The notes under the pieces were generated by a model, which saw only the letters and a list, made by a program, of their open reading frames with translations, was not told the DNA's origin and searched no databases. The position numbers and the translations under genes are program-made. A stretch of DNA of 31,188 bases from Bacillota bacterium (GTDB lineage Bacteria > Bacillota_A > Clostridia > Clostridiales > Clostridiaceae). Positions 9,565 through 16,998 of the stretch are shown here, piece after piece. The stretch is taken from positions 1 to 31,188 of the forward strand of contig JAKBFR010000018.1 of the NCBI GenBank assembly GCA_021837545.1. The letters are read 5' to 3'. Every line of letters starts with the position of its first letter. Position 1 is the first letter of the stretch.

Positions 9565-9648
9565 TTATTTTTTGGCAGGTCGGCGTATCCTGCATCTCTG
9601 TTTACTAAAATTAGCGCGTGAGGAGCCTTTTCTCACCTCAAAAAATAA
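9565..9648 (-). ncRNA. candidate structured RNA closed by a 10-bp stem (class unknown)
   Basis: A GC-rich island in very AT-rich DNA. The ends TTATTTTTTG (9565-9574) and CAAAAAATAA (9639-9648) pair perfectly. Inside are GCAGG/CCTGC (9575-9579 with 9589-9593) and GTGAG/CTCAC (9618-9622 with 9632-9636), each closing a 9-base loop, plus a short CTAA/TTAG pairing between them. The loops contain complementary GGC and GCC, so a loop-loop contact is possible. The minus strand is preferred because an intrinsic terminator follows on that strand. The layout resembles an aptamer, but I recognise no known class. Confidence 0.4.
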
Positions 9649-9664
9649 GTTTTTTATAGATATA

Positions 9665-10090
9665 TCATAATATATTTTCTTTTAATTCAGTATCGTCAAT
9701 TCTAATTAATCTTCCCCTATAGATTCTCGAATTCATTTTTGATAACATTATGGGATATATTGTTGCTACATATATATATTGTTCATTCAAATCAATTTCT
9801 AACCCCAAAAGTAAAATAATATTATCAACCTTCTTTACTAATTCAAGAGAATTTTTCTCTCCCCGTTTATAATTTAATCCGACATATTCAGGTTCTTCTA
9901 TTACCTTTTCTATAATATCTATTATATTTTCTCTCATTCTTTTTGTGAGCTGTCTACCATGTCTTTTCTTTATATGATTTATTACACCTGGAGAGGCATA
10001 GACATTTTTAGGTAGATCAAGCTCTAAGAGTTCACTTATAGAGCTTTTTATTTTACCAACTTTCTTATAAGCTTTATACTCTCTTTTCAT
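9665..10090 (-). CDS. small PBECR-like (RelE/EndoU-fold nuclease-like) protein
   Basis: The protein has 141 residues and no signal peptide or membrane segment. Its core (residues 30-115) has a HIKKRHG motif (H39 to G45), then a helix containing NIIDIIEKVIEEPEYVG, a basic NYKRGEKNSLEL strand, a hydrophobic beta-strand pair and a final aromatic-rich strand VATIYPI. This order resembles the phage-associated PBECR nuclease-fold domains (Barnase-EndoU-colicin-RelE-like). The resemblance is recalled, not computed. It stands alone on its own transcript between spoIVA and yicC, with an AGAGGGG site before the ATG and no recognisable antitoxin gene beside it. Catalysis is not shown. Confidence 0.55.
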   Translation of the reverse strand: MKREYKAYKKVGKIKSSISELLELDLPKNVYASPGVINHIKKRHGRQLTKRMRENIIDIIEKVIEEPEYVGLNYKRGEKNSLELVKKVDNIILLLGLEIDLNEQYIYVATIYPIMLSKMNSRIYRGRLIRIDDTELKENIL

Positions 10091-10149
10091 AATACCCCTC
10101 TTTTACATCCTTTCTTTTATTATATACGAATACTATGTATTTTGACTTA

Positions 10150-10311
10150 TTAAATAAAAAAAATCATAGGACATATGAAATTAGATTCAGCTGAAGCATA
10201 AAACTCCAGCTGAAAAGTTTCACTTTATGTCAGACAAGGATGTATGTTTACTCTCTAGCGAATTATCAGATGAACACGAACATTCTCTATCAGTGTTTTT
10301 CATTTATCTTT
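10150..10311 (-). other. spoIVA 3' flank with weak hairpin terminator
   Basis: No gene is seen. A hairpin with 8-bp arms TTCAGCTG (10186-10193) and CAGCTGAA (10207-10214) is followed on the minus strand by other small pairings and an eight-T run near 10156-10163. Together these could end spoIVA transcription. The mixed-composition sequence between 10215 and 10300 looks unlike the surrounding AT-rich gaps and could be part of a dispersed repeat. Confidence 0.4.
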
Positions 10312-11790
10312 TTAAAGGATTATACAAATCAATCCGCCATTACCTTCATTAATAATTTTTTGTAGAGTCTTTTGAATTTTAACTTGAACATCTTCTGGCA
10401 TCTTATATAGTTTGTTTTGTAACCCTTCCTTTACTAACACTTCTAAGGATTTTCCAAACATGTTACTTTGCCAAAGCAGTGCTGGATCTGTTGCAAATTG
10501 ATCAAGTAATCCTTTTACAAGTTCTTCTGATTCCTTTTCGGATCCCATTATAGGACTTATTTCGGTTTTTATATCACATTTTATAAAATGCAAGCTTGGA
10601 GCACTCGCTTTTAATTTTACTCCATATTTATTCCCTTGTTTAACTATTTCAGGTTCTTCAAACTTCATTTCTGCAAGTTGTGGCGCAACTAACCCATATC
10701 CAGTTTCTTTCACATCTTCCAATGCATCTTTTACTTTATCGTATTCACATTTAGCGTGAGTTAAATCTTTAATTATCCCAAGCAAATCACTTTCTGAATT
10801 GACTTCTAAATCACATATTTCACTAAGAACTTTATAAAAAATCCCATCTTTTGGTTTCATAAGTACTTTTGCCATTCCATTTCCCAAATTAACCTCTTTT
10901 ATTGTGGCTGTTCCCATGAAATCTTCTTCTTCAAAATTATTTAAACAATACTTAATATCTCTTACTTTCGAAACATCTTGACTCATGTTCATAATTATGT
11001 TAAAGAAGTCTTTTTTTAGCCAATGGTTACATTCTAATTTCTCTAACCATTCAGGCATATCAATATTAATTTCTTTTATAGGAAACTCTTTAAGTACATG
11101 TTTAAATACATCTTCGATATCTTGTTCTTCCATATTATAGACATCCATAACTTGTACAGTCACATTATATTTATCTTCTAATTCTTTCTTCAACACTTTA
11201 GTTTCTTGGGAATTAGGTTTACTTGTATTTAGAACAACAATAAATGGTTTATTTAAGGACTGTAATTCATATATTACTCGTTCCTCTGCATCTACATAAT
11301 CATTCCTATCTATTCCTGTTATGCTACCATCTGTTGTTACTACAAGGCCTATTGTAGAATGATCCTTTATTACCTTCCTTGTTCCAATTTCGGCAGCATC
11401 TTCAAATGGTATCTCATAATCAAACCATGGTGTATGAACCATTTTGCTTTCCTCTCCATCTAAATAACCTAAAGCGCCTTTTACAATATACCCTACACAA
11501 TCAACCATTCTTACTTTAAATTTAATTTCATCTCCTAAATTTATTTCGACTGCCTCATTAGGTACAAACTTAGGTTCTGTTGTATGAATATTTTTCCCTG
11601 ATCCACTTTGTGGTAATTCATCTTTTGCTCTTTCCTTTTTATAAGTATTATCGATTTTAGGTATTACCATAAGATCCATGAATTTTTTTATAAATGTAGA
11701 TTTTCCAGTTCTAACTGGTCCTACAACTCCCACATATATGTCCCCTTGGGTTCTATCTGCTATATCTTTGTATATGTTAAAATTATCCAC
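10312..11790 (-). CDS. spoIVA: stage IV sporulation protein A, coat-basement ATPase
   Basis: SpoIVA is the ATP-hydrolysing structural protein that polymerises on the forespore surface and anchors the spore coat. The 492-residue length and the ends (MDNFNIYKDIADRTQGDIYVG and GGLICIIL) match the family. The Walker A motif GPVRTGKST is at 24-32, and the DCVGY motif lies in the switch region. The GTG at 11790 is chosen because a GGAGG site lies about 7 bases upstream. In other organisms expression depends on SigE, whose gene is also in this window; I could not identify a clear SigE promoter. The usual neighbour gpsA is separated from it by the insertion element at about 11887-14249. Confidence 0.97.
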   Translation of the reverse strand: MDNFNIYKDIADRTQGDIYVGVVGPVRTGKSTFIKKFMDLMVIPKIDNTYKKERAKDELPQSGSGKNIHTTEPKFVPNEAVEINLGDEIKFKVRMVDCVGYIVKGALGYLDGEESKMVHTPWFDYEIPFEDAAEIGTRKVIKDHSTIGLVVTTDGSITGIDRNDYVDAEERVIYELQSLNKPFIVVLNTSKPNSQETKVLKKELEDKYNVTVQVMDVYNMEEQDIEDVFKHVLKEFPIKEINIDMPEWLEKLECNHWLKKDFFNIIMNMSQDVSKVRDIKYCLNNFEEEDFMGTATIKEVNLGNGMAKVLMKPKDGIFYKVLSEICDLEVNSESDLLGIIKDLTHAKCEYDKVKDALEDVKETGYGLVAPQLAEMKFEEPEIVKQGNKYGVKLKASAPSLHFIKCDIKTEISPIMGSEKESEELVKGLLDQFATDPALLWQSNMFGKSLEVLVKEGLQNKLYKMPEDVQVKIQKTLQKIINEGNGGLICIIL

Positions 11791-11886
11791 TCAGTTCCCT
11801 CCTATATTCTTTTTACCAATATATATATATTCATTCTAATTTTAAAATATACACACCCATAAAAAAAAAGTGCGCACATATAAAAA

Positions 11887-11912
11887 TAGAACTAACTCGC
11901 TAAAAGCGACGG
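11887..11912 (+). repeat. left inverted repeat of the IS91-type element
   Basis: Begins TAGAAC and contains TAAAAGCG; it matches the reverse complement of 14224-14249 at 21 of 26 positions. The inner part TCGCTAAAAGCGA (11897-11909) is itself a small hairpin. Confidence 0.65.
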
Positions 11913-11971
11913 CTGTTTTTTCTCATAATACTAATTTGAAATTCATAGTTTCATATTGCAATAAAATATGG

Positions 11972-12014
11972 CAAAATAAAAAGATGTTGTTGACAGCAAC
12001 ATCTTTTTATTTTG
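11972..12014. terminator. perfect 18-bp hairpin upstream of the recombinase gene
   Basis: Arms 11972-11989 and 11997-12014 are exact reverse complements with a 7-base loop (TTGACAG). A/T-rich bases at the stem feet make it usable as an intrinsic terminator on either strand. It lies between the left inverted repeat and the recombinase ribosome binding site, so it could block transcripts entering from outside. Confidence 0.75.
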
Positions 12015-12051
12015 TAACACATCCTCTTTATATACTTCGAAAGGAGTGTTA

Positions 12052-12894
12052 ATGAAAATGACTGAATTACAAGCCAATTTTCATAAAGATTTAGTAATAC
12101 GTGGATTTACAGAATCCACTATTAAAAATTACCTACTAGTTGTTGGTGAATTTGAAAAATTTGTATCATTATCACCCGAGCTTTTCGAAGAAAAGCATGC
12201 GGTAAATTTTCTATATGATTGTATCACAAATAGAAAGTTAAAAGAAGATACTGTTAACTATAAAAATTCAATAATAAAATTCCTCTTTGTTGTTACATTA
12301 AATAAGGAATGGAATAATTTAAAAGTCCCACGAATGAAAAAGAGAAAAACTCTTCCGGTAGTACTTTCTAAAAGTGAGATTAAAGAGTTTCTTGATTCTA
12401 TTGATAATCTGCGCTATAAAACAATTTTCTCCGTAATTTATTCTGGTGGTCTAAGATTAAGTGAAGTTGCGAAATTAAAAGTTACGGATATTGATAGTAA
12501 CGACATGAAAATAATTGTTAGAGATGGTAAAGGGAAAAAGGATAGACATACTTTATTAGCACAAAGCACTCTTATACTTTTAAGAGAATATTGGAAAATG
12601 TACAAGCCTAACAATTATTTATTTCTTGGAAAAGATGGTGTAAATCACTTAAAAAATAGAGCAATTCAACTTGCTTTTATAAAATATCTAAATAAAACTA
12701 ATATTAAGAAGAAGGCTCATATTCATACTTTACGCCATTCTTTCGCTACGCATCTTTTAGATGCAGGTACTGATATAATTTATATTCAAAGATTACTGGG
12801 ACATTCTAGCATAACTACAACAACAGTATATCTTCATTTAAGAGATTATAGAGTCTTAAAAATACAAAGTCCGGCTGATTTATTAGATGAATAA
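12052..12894 (+). CDS. tyrosine recombinase (XerC/D-like integrase) of the IS element
   Basis: A 280-residue site-specific recombinase. The N-terminal SAM-like core-binding domain (to about 90) is followed by the catalytic domain with all key residues: the arginine in SGGLRLSEV (about 135), lysine in GKGKKDRH, HTLRH (about 225-229), LGHSS and the nucleophilic tyrosine in TTTTVYLHL (about 260). The ATG at 12052 is chosen because AAGGAG ends five bases upstream; a GTG at 12046 overlaps that site. It overlaps the transposase gene by 8 bases. It could resolve or integrate circular intermediates; its role here is inferred. Confidence 0.9.
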   Translation: MKMTELQANFHKDLVIRGFTESTIKNYLLVVGEFEKFVSLSPELFEEKHAVNFLYDCITNRKLKEDTVNYKNSIIKFLFVVTLNKEWNNLKVPRMKKRKTLPVVLSKSEIKEFLDSIDNLRYKTIFSVIYSGGLRLSEVAKLKVTDIDSNDMKIIVRDGKGKKDRHTLLAQSTLILLREYWKMYKPNNYLFLGKDGVNHLKNRAIQLAFIKYLNKTNIKKKAHIHTLRHSFATHLLDAGTDIIYIQRLLGHSSITTTTVYLHLRDYRVLKIQSPADLLDE

Positions 12895-14077
12895 AAAAAA
12901 ACACTTTCAAAATATATTGAAATTTTATGGTGAAGAGTATTTTAAAAAACATAATCTTCCTAGCTATATTAGAAAAACGTTAGTTGATATAGAATCTTGT
13001 AGAACATCACAATTAGGAGGACACATAGACCAATGTGATGACTGTGGTGATATTAGAATATCTTATAATTCTTGTAGAAACAGGCACTGTCCTAATTGTC
13101 AAACACTAGCAAAAGAAAAATGGATTTTTAATCAAGAAAAACATCTTCTTCCGGTTGGGTATTTTCATATGGTTTTTACGATTCCAAATGAATTCAATAC
13201 TTTAATGCTACTAAATCAAAAAGTTATGTATAATGTACTATTTAAAGCTGTTTCTGAAACTTTGCTAGAATTAGCAAAGGATAAAAAATATTTAGATGCT
13301 GACATAGGAATAACAACTATTTTACATACATGGGGACAAAATCTAATGTATCATCCACATATTCATTGTATAGTTCCTTCGGGCGGTTTAAGTAATTTAG
13401 GAAATAAGTGGAATAGCTCTAAGGATAAATTTTTTATTCCAGTAAAAGTTTTGTCTAGAAAATTTAGAGGAAAATTTTTATTCTATTTTAAAGAAGAATT
13501 TAAAAATAAACAATTTAAGTTGAATAAAAATACAATGGAATTTAACAATAATCTGCTATATAAAGATTTTATAAATGAAATGTATTTAAAAGAATGGGTA
13601 GTTTATTCAAAAGCTCCATATAAAAATGCTTCACATGTACTGCAATATTTAGGAAGATATACTCATAGAGTTGCAATATCCAATAATAGAATAATTAATA
13701 TTAAAGATAATGTAGTCACTTTTGAATGGAGAGACTATAAAGATAACAATAAGAAAAAGATTATGTCACTATCATCAAATGAATTTATTCGCAGGTTTAT
13801 TACTCACATACTACCATCTGGATTTGTTAAAATACGTCATTATGGATTAAATAGCAATAGAAATTTAAATACAAAATTAAAAAACTGTAAAATATTATTA
13901 AAAGTATATACGCAGAATGAAAATAAAGAGGTGCTGTCGACAGCGGAGCTATTTTTAAAAATTACAGGTATTAACATATGTAAATGTAAAAATTGTGATA
14001 ATGGTAATTATATAAGAAAAAATAAGATTGAGCCTCGGAGCACATCGCCACCTTTAATAAAAGGAGCAATTAAATAA
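12887..14077 (+). CDS. IS91-family HUH transposase
   Basis: A 396-residue rolling-circle transposase. The N-terminal zinc-binding region has C50, C53, C63, H67, C68 and C71 (CDDCG and CRNRHCPNC). The HUH metal-binding motif is H158-I-H160 in HPHIHCIVPSGG. Two tyrosines, Y254 and Y258 in QYLGRYTH, have the same four-residue spacing as the catalytic pair of IS91. A last cysteine cluster (CKCKNC) lies near the C-terminus. All motifs are intact, so it is probably functional. The ATG overlaps the recombinase stop, and no separate strong ribosome site is seen, which suggests coupled translation. Confidence 0.93.
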   Translation: MNKKKHFQNILKFYGEEYFKKHNLPSYIRKTLVDIESCRTSQLGGHIDQCDDCGDIRISYNSCRNRHCPNCQTLAKEKWIFNQEKHLLPVGYFHMVFTIPNEFNTLMLLNQKVMYNVLFKAVSETLLELAKDKKYLDADIGITTILHTWGQNLMYHPHIHCIVPSGGLSNLGNKWNSSKDKFFIPVKVLSRKFRGKFLFYFKEEFKNKQFKLNKNTMEFNNNLLYKDFINEMYLKEWVVYSKAPYKNASHVLQYLGRYTHRVAISNNRIINIKDNVVTFEWRDYKDNNKKKIMSLSSNEFIRRFITHILPSGFVKIRHYGLNSNRNLNTKLKNCKILLKVYTQNENKEVLSTAELFLKITGINICKCKNCDNGNYIRKNKIEPRSTSPPLIKGAIK

Positions 14078-14223
14078 TGTGCTTAATTATGGGGAGGGGG
14101 AATTTATACACTTTTTAAAGATATTTAATATATTTTTGATCAGAAAGTTTTAAAAATTATAAAAAAGCAAAAATTCTAAGGATATGAAAATTAATGATTC
14201 TCCATAGCAAATCGCTACGCGGT

Positions 14224-14249
14224 TCGGCGCTTTTATCGACTTCGTTCTA
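14224..14249 (-). repeat. right inverted repeat of the IS91-type element
   Basis: Reverse complement begins TAGAACGAAG and contains TAAAAGCG, matching the left repeat at 21 of 26 positions. GTTC at 14243-14246 fits the IS91 target tetranucleotide at the oriIS side. Confidence 0.65.
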
Positions 14250-14267
14250 GGATAGATTGCAAACCTG

Positions 14268-14337
14268 AGCAGTAAAACAAAGAAATTTATGCTATATTTT
14301 AAATTAACATAAATTTCTTATTTTACTGCTATTTTTT
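14268..14337 (+). terminator. plus-strand terminator after the transposase gene
   Basis: Arms 14268-14291 and 14308-14330 pair over about 22 bp with one mismatch and one bulge around a 16-base loop. TTTTTT follows on the plus strand, so it would end the transposase transcript. It lies just outside the right inverted repeat. Confidence 0.7.
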
Positions 14338-14428
14338 AGTTGCTCAGCTTCGCAATCAATGCTATTCAGAGTGCGAAGCACAATACGGAACTTATTAAGC
14401 ACAACAAGAACTTTTTACTTATTCTAAA

Positions 14429-14488
14429 CAAAAAAATTCTAAAATAACTGTAACCACTTTTATATATGGTTACAATTATTTTAGAATT
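14429..14488 (-). terminator. gpsA intrinsic terminator
   Basis: Arms 14435-14456 and 14467-14488 match over 22 bp with a single mismatch and a 10-base loop. On the minus strand the stem ends in a T-run, about 185 bases after the gpsA stop. Confidence 0.85.
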
Positions 14489-14548
14489 CTGTAGACAAAT
14501 GGATACCATTGTACTTATTCATCAATTAAATGGTAATTTGAAAGTACT

Positions 14549-14630
14549 AATTGTCAATATTCAATGCTCAATTTTCAATTGTTAACCATTGAGCAGTGAG
14601 CATTGAGAATTGATCATTGATAATTAATCA
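14549..14630. repeat. low-complexity TCAAT-rich inverted stretch
   Basis: Repeated TCAAT/ATTGA words form an imperfect inverted arrangement around 14581-14586. Similar words occur at 30861-30897, 9310-9333 and 18469-18498, all intergenic. Confidence 0.6.
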
Positions 14631-14672
14631 CCAAATATAAATACATTTACAATGTTGGTATAATCCCTACCA

Positions 14673-15665
14673 TTAAAATGTTTCACTTTTTTTATCTCTG
14701 TTCATAAGTTCATCAATAATTGTTTTAGTATCCTTACCTTCAAATAAACCTTTGTATAGTCCATCTGTTATAGGCATTGATATAGCAATCTTTTCTTTTA
14801 ATTGATAAAAAGCTCTACATGCTTTTACACCTTCAACAACCATGCCTATTTCTTTTAAAGCCTCTTCAACTGACATTCCTTGACCGATTAAAAAACCTGC
14901 TCTTCTATTTCTTGAATGCATTGATGTACAAGTAACTATTAAATCCCCCATACCAGTTAATCCATAAAAAGTTTCAGCTTTTCCGCCAAGTGCTATTCCA
15001 ACTCTAGTAATTTCTCTCATACCTCTTGTAAGAAGTGCTGCCTTTGTATTATCTCCATATCCAAGGCCATCAATAACGCCTGCTGCAAGTGCTATTATAT
15101 TTTTTACAGCTCCACCAACTTCAACTCCAATTATGTCATCATTAGTATAAATTCTAAAATATGAAGTCATAAATAAATCTTGAACATCCGCTGCATATTT
15201 CATGTTTTTAGATGTACTTACAATGGTAGTCGGAAGCTTCATTGCAACTTCTTCTGCATGACTCGGTCCCGATAAAATAACTATTGGATTATCTAACTCT
15301 TCTTCAATTACAACTGATAATCTTTTATCACTATTTTCTTCAATTCCTTTAGCAATTGAGATTATTGGTATATCCTTAGATATTTTTCCTCTTATCATCT
15401 TGCACATACTTCTGATAACATGAGAAGGTACTGATAATACTATATAATCAGCACCTTCAACTGCTTCTTCAATATTATTGAATGCAGTTACACCTTTTGG
15501 AAACATTAATTCTTTCATATACTTTTCATTTTTTCTCTTAATATTTATTTCATTAACAACATTTTGATCTCTGTCGTATATATTAACAATATTATTTTTT
15601 TCTGCAAGTAGAACAGCTAAGGCACTTCCAAAGCTTCCACCGCCTAGAAAAGTAATTTTACTCAT
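14673..15665 (-). CDS. gpsA: NAD(P)+-dependent glycerol-3-phosphate dehydrogenase
   Basis: GpsA reduces dihydroxyacetone phosphate to sn-glycerol-3-phosphate, the phospholipid backbone. The Rossmann motif [10 protein letters not shown] starts at residue 8. Conserved substrate-site sequences include [23 protein letters not shown] and [12 protein letters not shown]. The 330-residue length is normal. It follows der by 2 bases, so der-gpsA are co-transcribed. In Bacillus and other clostridia this gene lies close upstream of spoIVA; here the IS91-type element separates them. Confidence 0.97.
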   Translation of the reverse strand: MSKITFLGGGSFGSALAVLLAEKNNIVNIYDRDQNVVNEINIKRKNEKYMKELMFPKGVTAFNNIEEAVEGADYIVLSVPSHVIRSMCKMIRGKISKDIPIISIAKGIEENSDKRLSVVIEEELDNPIVILSGPSHAEEVAMKLPTTIVSTSKNMKYAADVQDLFMTSYFRIYTNDDIIGVEVGGAVKNIIALAAGVIDGLGYGDNTKAALLTRGMREITRVGIALGGKAETFYGLTGMGDLIVTCTSMHSRNRRAGFLIGQGMSVEEALKEIGMVVEGVKACRAFYQLKEKIAISMPITDGLYKGLFEGKDTKTIIDELMNRDKKSETF

Positions 15666-15667
15666 AA

Positions 15668-16984
15668 TTATTCCTTTCTTGATCTATATTCTATTTGTAT
15701 ACCAGTTCCTTTAAAATCAAAACTATTTCTTAGTTGATTTTCTAAATATCTCTCATATGAGAAATGTCTAGCACTTTCATCATTTACAAAGAATACAAAC
15801 TTTGGTGGTTTAGTTGCAACTTGAGTTGCATAGTAAATTTTCATTCTCTTACATGAAACTGTAGGTGGTTCTTTCATAAGAACTGCCTTACTTACAACAT
15901 CATTTAATATTCCTGTTGAAATTCTCTTGTTATAATTATCGTAACAATATTTTGCCATTTTAAGCACCTTATTAGTTCTTTGTCCTGTTAATGCAGAAAT
16001 AAATAAATATTCAGCATAACTTAAGAACTTTAAGTTTCCTTGTAATTCCTTTTTAAATTTATCTAAAGTTTTACCATCTTTTTCAACTAAATCCCATTTG
16101 TTAACAATGACCATAATAGCTTTTCTAAGTTCATGAGCATATCCTATTATCTTTTCATCCTGCTCTGTAACACCATCTGTTGCGTCTATCATAAGTATAC
16201 AAACATCCGCTCTTTCAATTGCAGTATAAGTTCTTATAACACTATATCTCTCAATTTCTTCCTTTACCTTGCTCTTTCTTCTAATTCCTGCAGTATCAAC
16301 CAAGATAAATTTACCTTCTTCAGTTTCTAAATAACTATCTATTGCATCTCTTGTAGTTCCTGGAATATCAGAAACTATTACTCTTTCCTCACCAAGCAAC
16401 TTATTTATTAAAGACGACTTTCCTACATTAGGTTTACCAATCATAGCTATTCTAACATATTCATCCTCATCCGTATCGTAAATTGATTTATCAAAATTCT
16501 TAACTACTTCATCAAGCATATCTCCAAGTCCTAGTCCTTGGCCTGCTGATATTGTTATAGGTTCACCTATTCCTAAATTATAAAACTCATATGCATTATT
16601 TTCATCTTTTAAATTGTCAACTTTATTAACTACTAAAACTACAGGTTTTTTGCTCTTTCTAAGCATAGTTGCAACTTCATTATCAGCTGCTGTTAATCCT
16701 TCTTTTCCGTCAACTATAAATATTATTACATCTGCAGTTTCAATTGCAATGTTTGCTTGTCTTCTCATTTGTTTTACTATAATGTCCTGGTTTTCTGGTT
16801 CAATACCCCCTGTATCTATCATAGTAAAGTTATAATTTAGCCATTCAGCCTCTGCATACACCCTATCTCTTGTAACTCCTGGTGTATCCTGTACTATTGA
16901 AATTCTTTTTCCTGCTAATTTATTAAATAATGTTGATTTACCAACATTTGGTCTCCCAACTATTGCAACTATCGGTTTAGCCAT
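15668..16984 (-). CDS. der: ribosome biogenesis GTPase Der (EngA)
   Basis: Der has two tandem GTPase domains and a KH-like C-terminal domain and acts in 50S subunit assembly. Both P-loops ([11 protein letters not shown] at 10-20 and [11 protein letters not shown] in the second domain), both DTxG switch II motifs (DTGGIEP and DTAGIRR) and both specificity motifs (NKVD and NKWD) are intact. The 438 residues match the usual length. It lies 14 bases after the DUF512 gene, an order common to clostridia. Confidence 0.97.
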   Translation of the reverse strand: MAKPIVAIVGRPNVGKSTLFNKLAGKRISIVQDTPGVTRDRVYAEAEWLNYNFTMIDTGGIEPENQDIIVKQMRRQANIAIETADVIIFIVDGKEGLTAADNEVATMLRKSKKPVVLVVNKVDNLKDENNAYEFYNLGIGEPITISAGQGLGLGDMLDEVVKNFDKSIYDTDEDEYVRIAMIGKPNVGKSSLINKLLGEERVIVSDIPGTTRDAIDSYLETEEGKFILVDTAGIRRKSKVKEEIERYSVIRTYTAIERADVCILMIDATDGVTEQDEKIIGYAHELRKAIMVIVNKWDLVEKDGKTLDKFKKELQGNLKFLSYAEYLFISALTGQRTNKVLKMAKYCYDNYNKRISTGILNDVVSKAVLMKEPPTVSCKRMKIYYATQVATKPPKFVFFVNDESARHFSYERYLENQLRNSFDFKGTGIQIEYRSRKE

Positions 16985-16998
16985 TTTTATTATTCCTC

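Larger units (their letters stand above)
11887..14249 (+). mobile_element. IS91-type element: tyrosine recombinase plus HUH transposase
   Basis: Two overlapping plus-strand genes, the only plus-strand genes in the window, are bounded by imperfect inverted repeats (11887-11912 and 14224-14249, 21 of 26 positions matching). The right end carries GTTC (14243-14246), the tetranucleotide that IS91 elements are known to use beside oriIS. IS91 elements move by rolling-circle transposition and normally make no target duplication; none is obvious here. The exact ends are inferred. Some IS91-family elements are known to carry an accessory phage-like integrase. Confidence 0.75.
14078..14672. other. 595-bp gap between the transposase and gpsA
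   Basis: No gene is seen. It holds the right inverted repeat of the element (14224-14249), a large imperfect hairpin with a plus-strand T-run (14268-14337), an 8-bp inverted repeat GCTTCGCA/TGCGAAGC (14347-14354 with 14372-14379), the gpsA terminator (14429-14488) and a low-complexity TCAAT-rich stretch (14549-14630). Confidence 0.8.

Noticed and set aside
9574..9640. Cobalamin riboswitch (GCAGGATAC...CCTGCC resembles a B12 box)
   Set aside because: The rest of the cobalamin aptamer is missing, the element is far too short, and the B12-box-like part has an insertion.
9565..9648. Purine-type riboswitch (two hairpins on a closing stem)
   Set aside because: The linker between hairpins is about 24 bases, not 8, the loops are 9 bases, and the conserved core bases are absent.
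11870..12052. Plus-strand open frame of 60 codons before the recombinase gene
   Set aside because: It runs through the left inverted repeat and the 18-bp hairpin, has no ribosome site and matches nothing recognisable.
11887..14249. Integrated plasmid or phage
   Set aside because: Only a recombinase and a transposase are present, with no attachment-tRNA, replication or structural genes.
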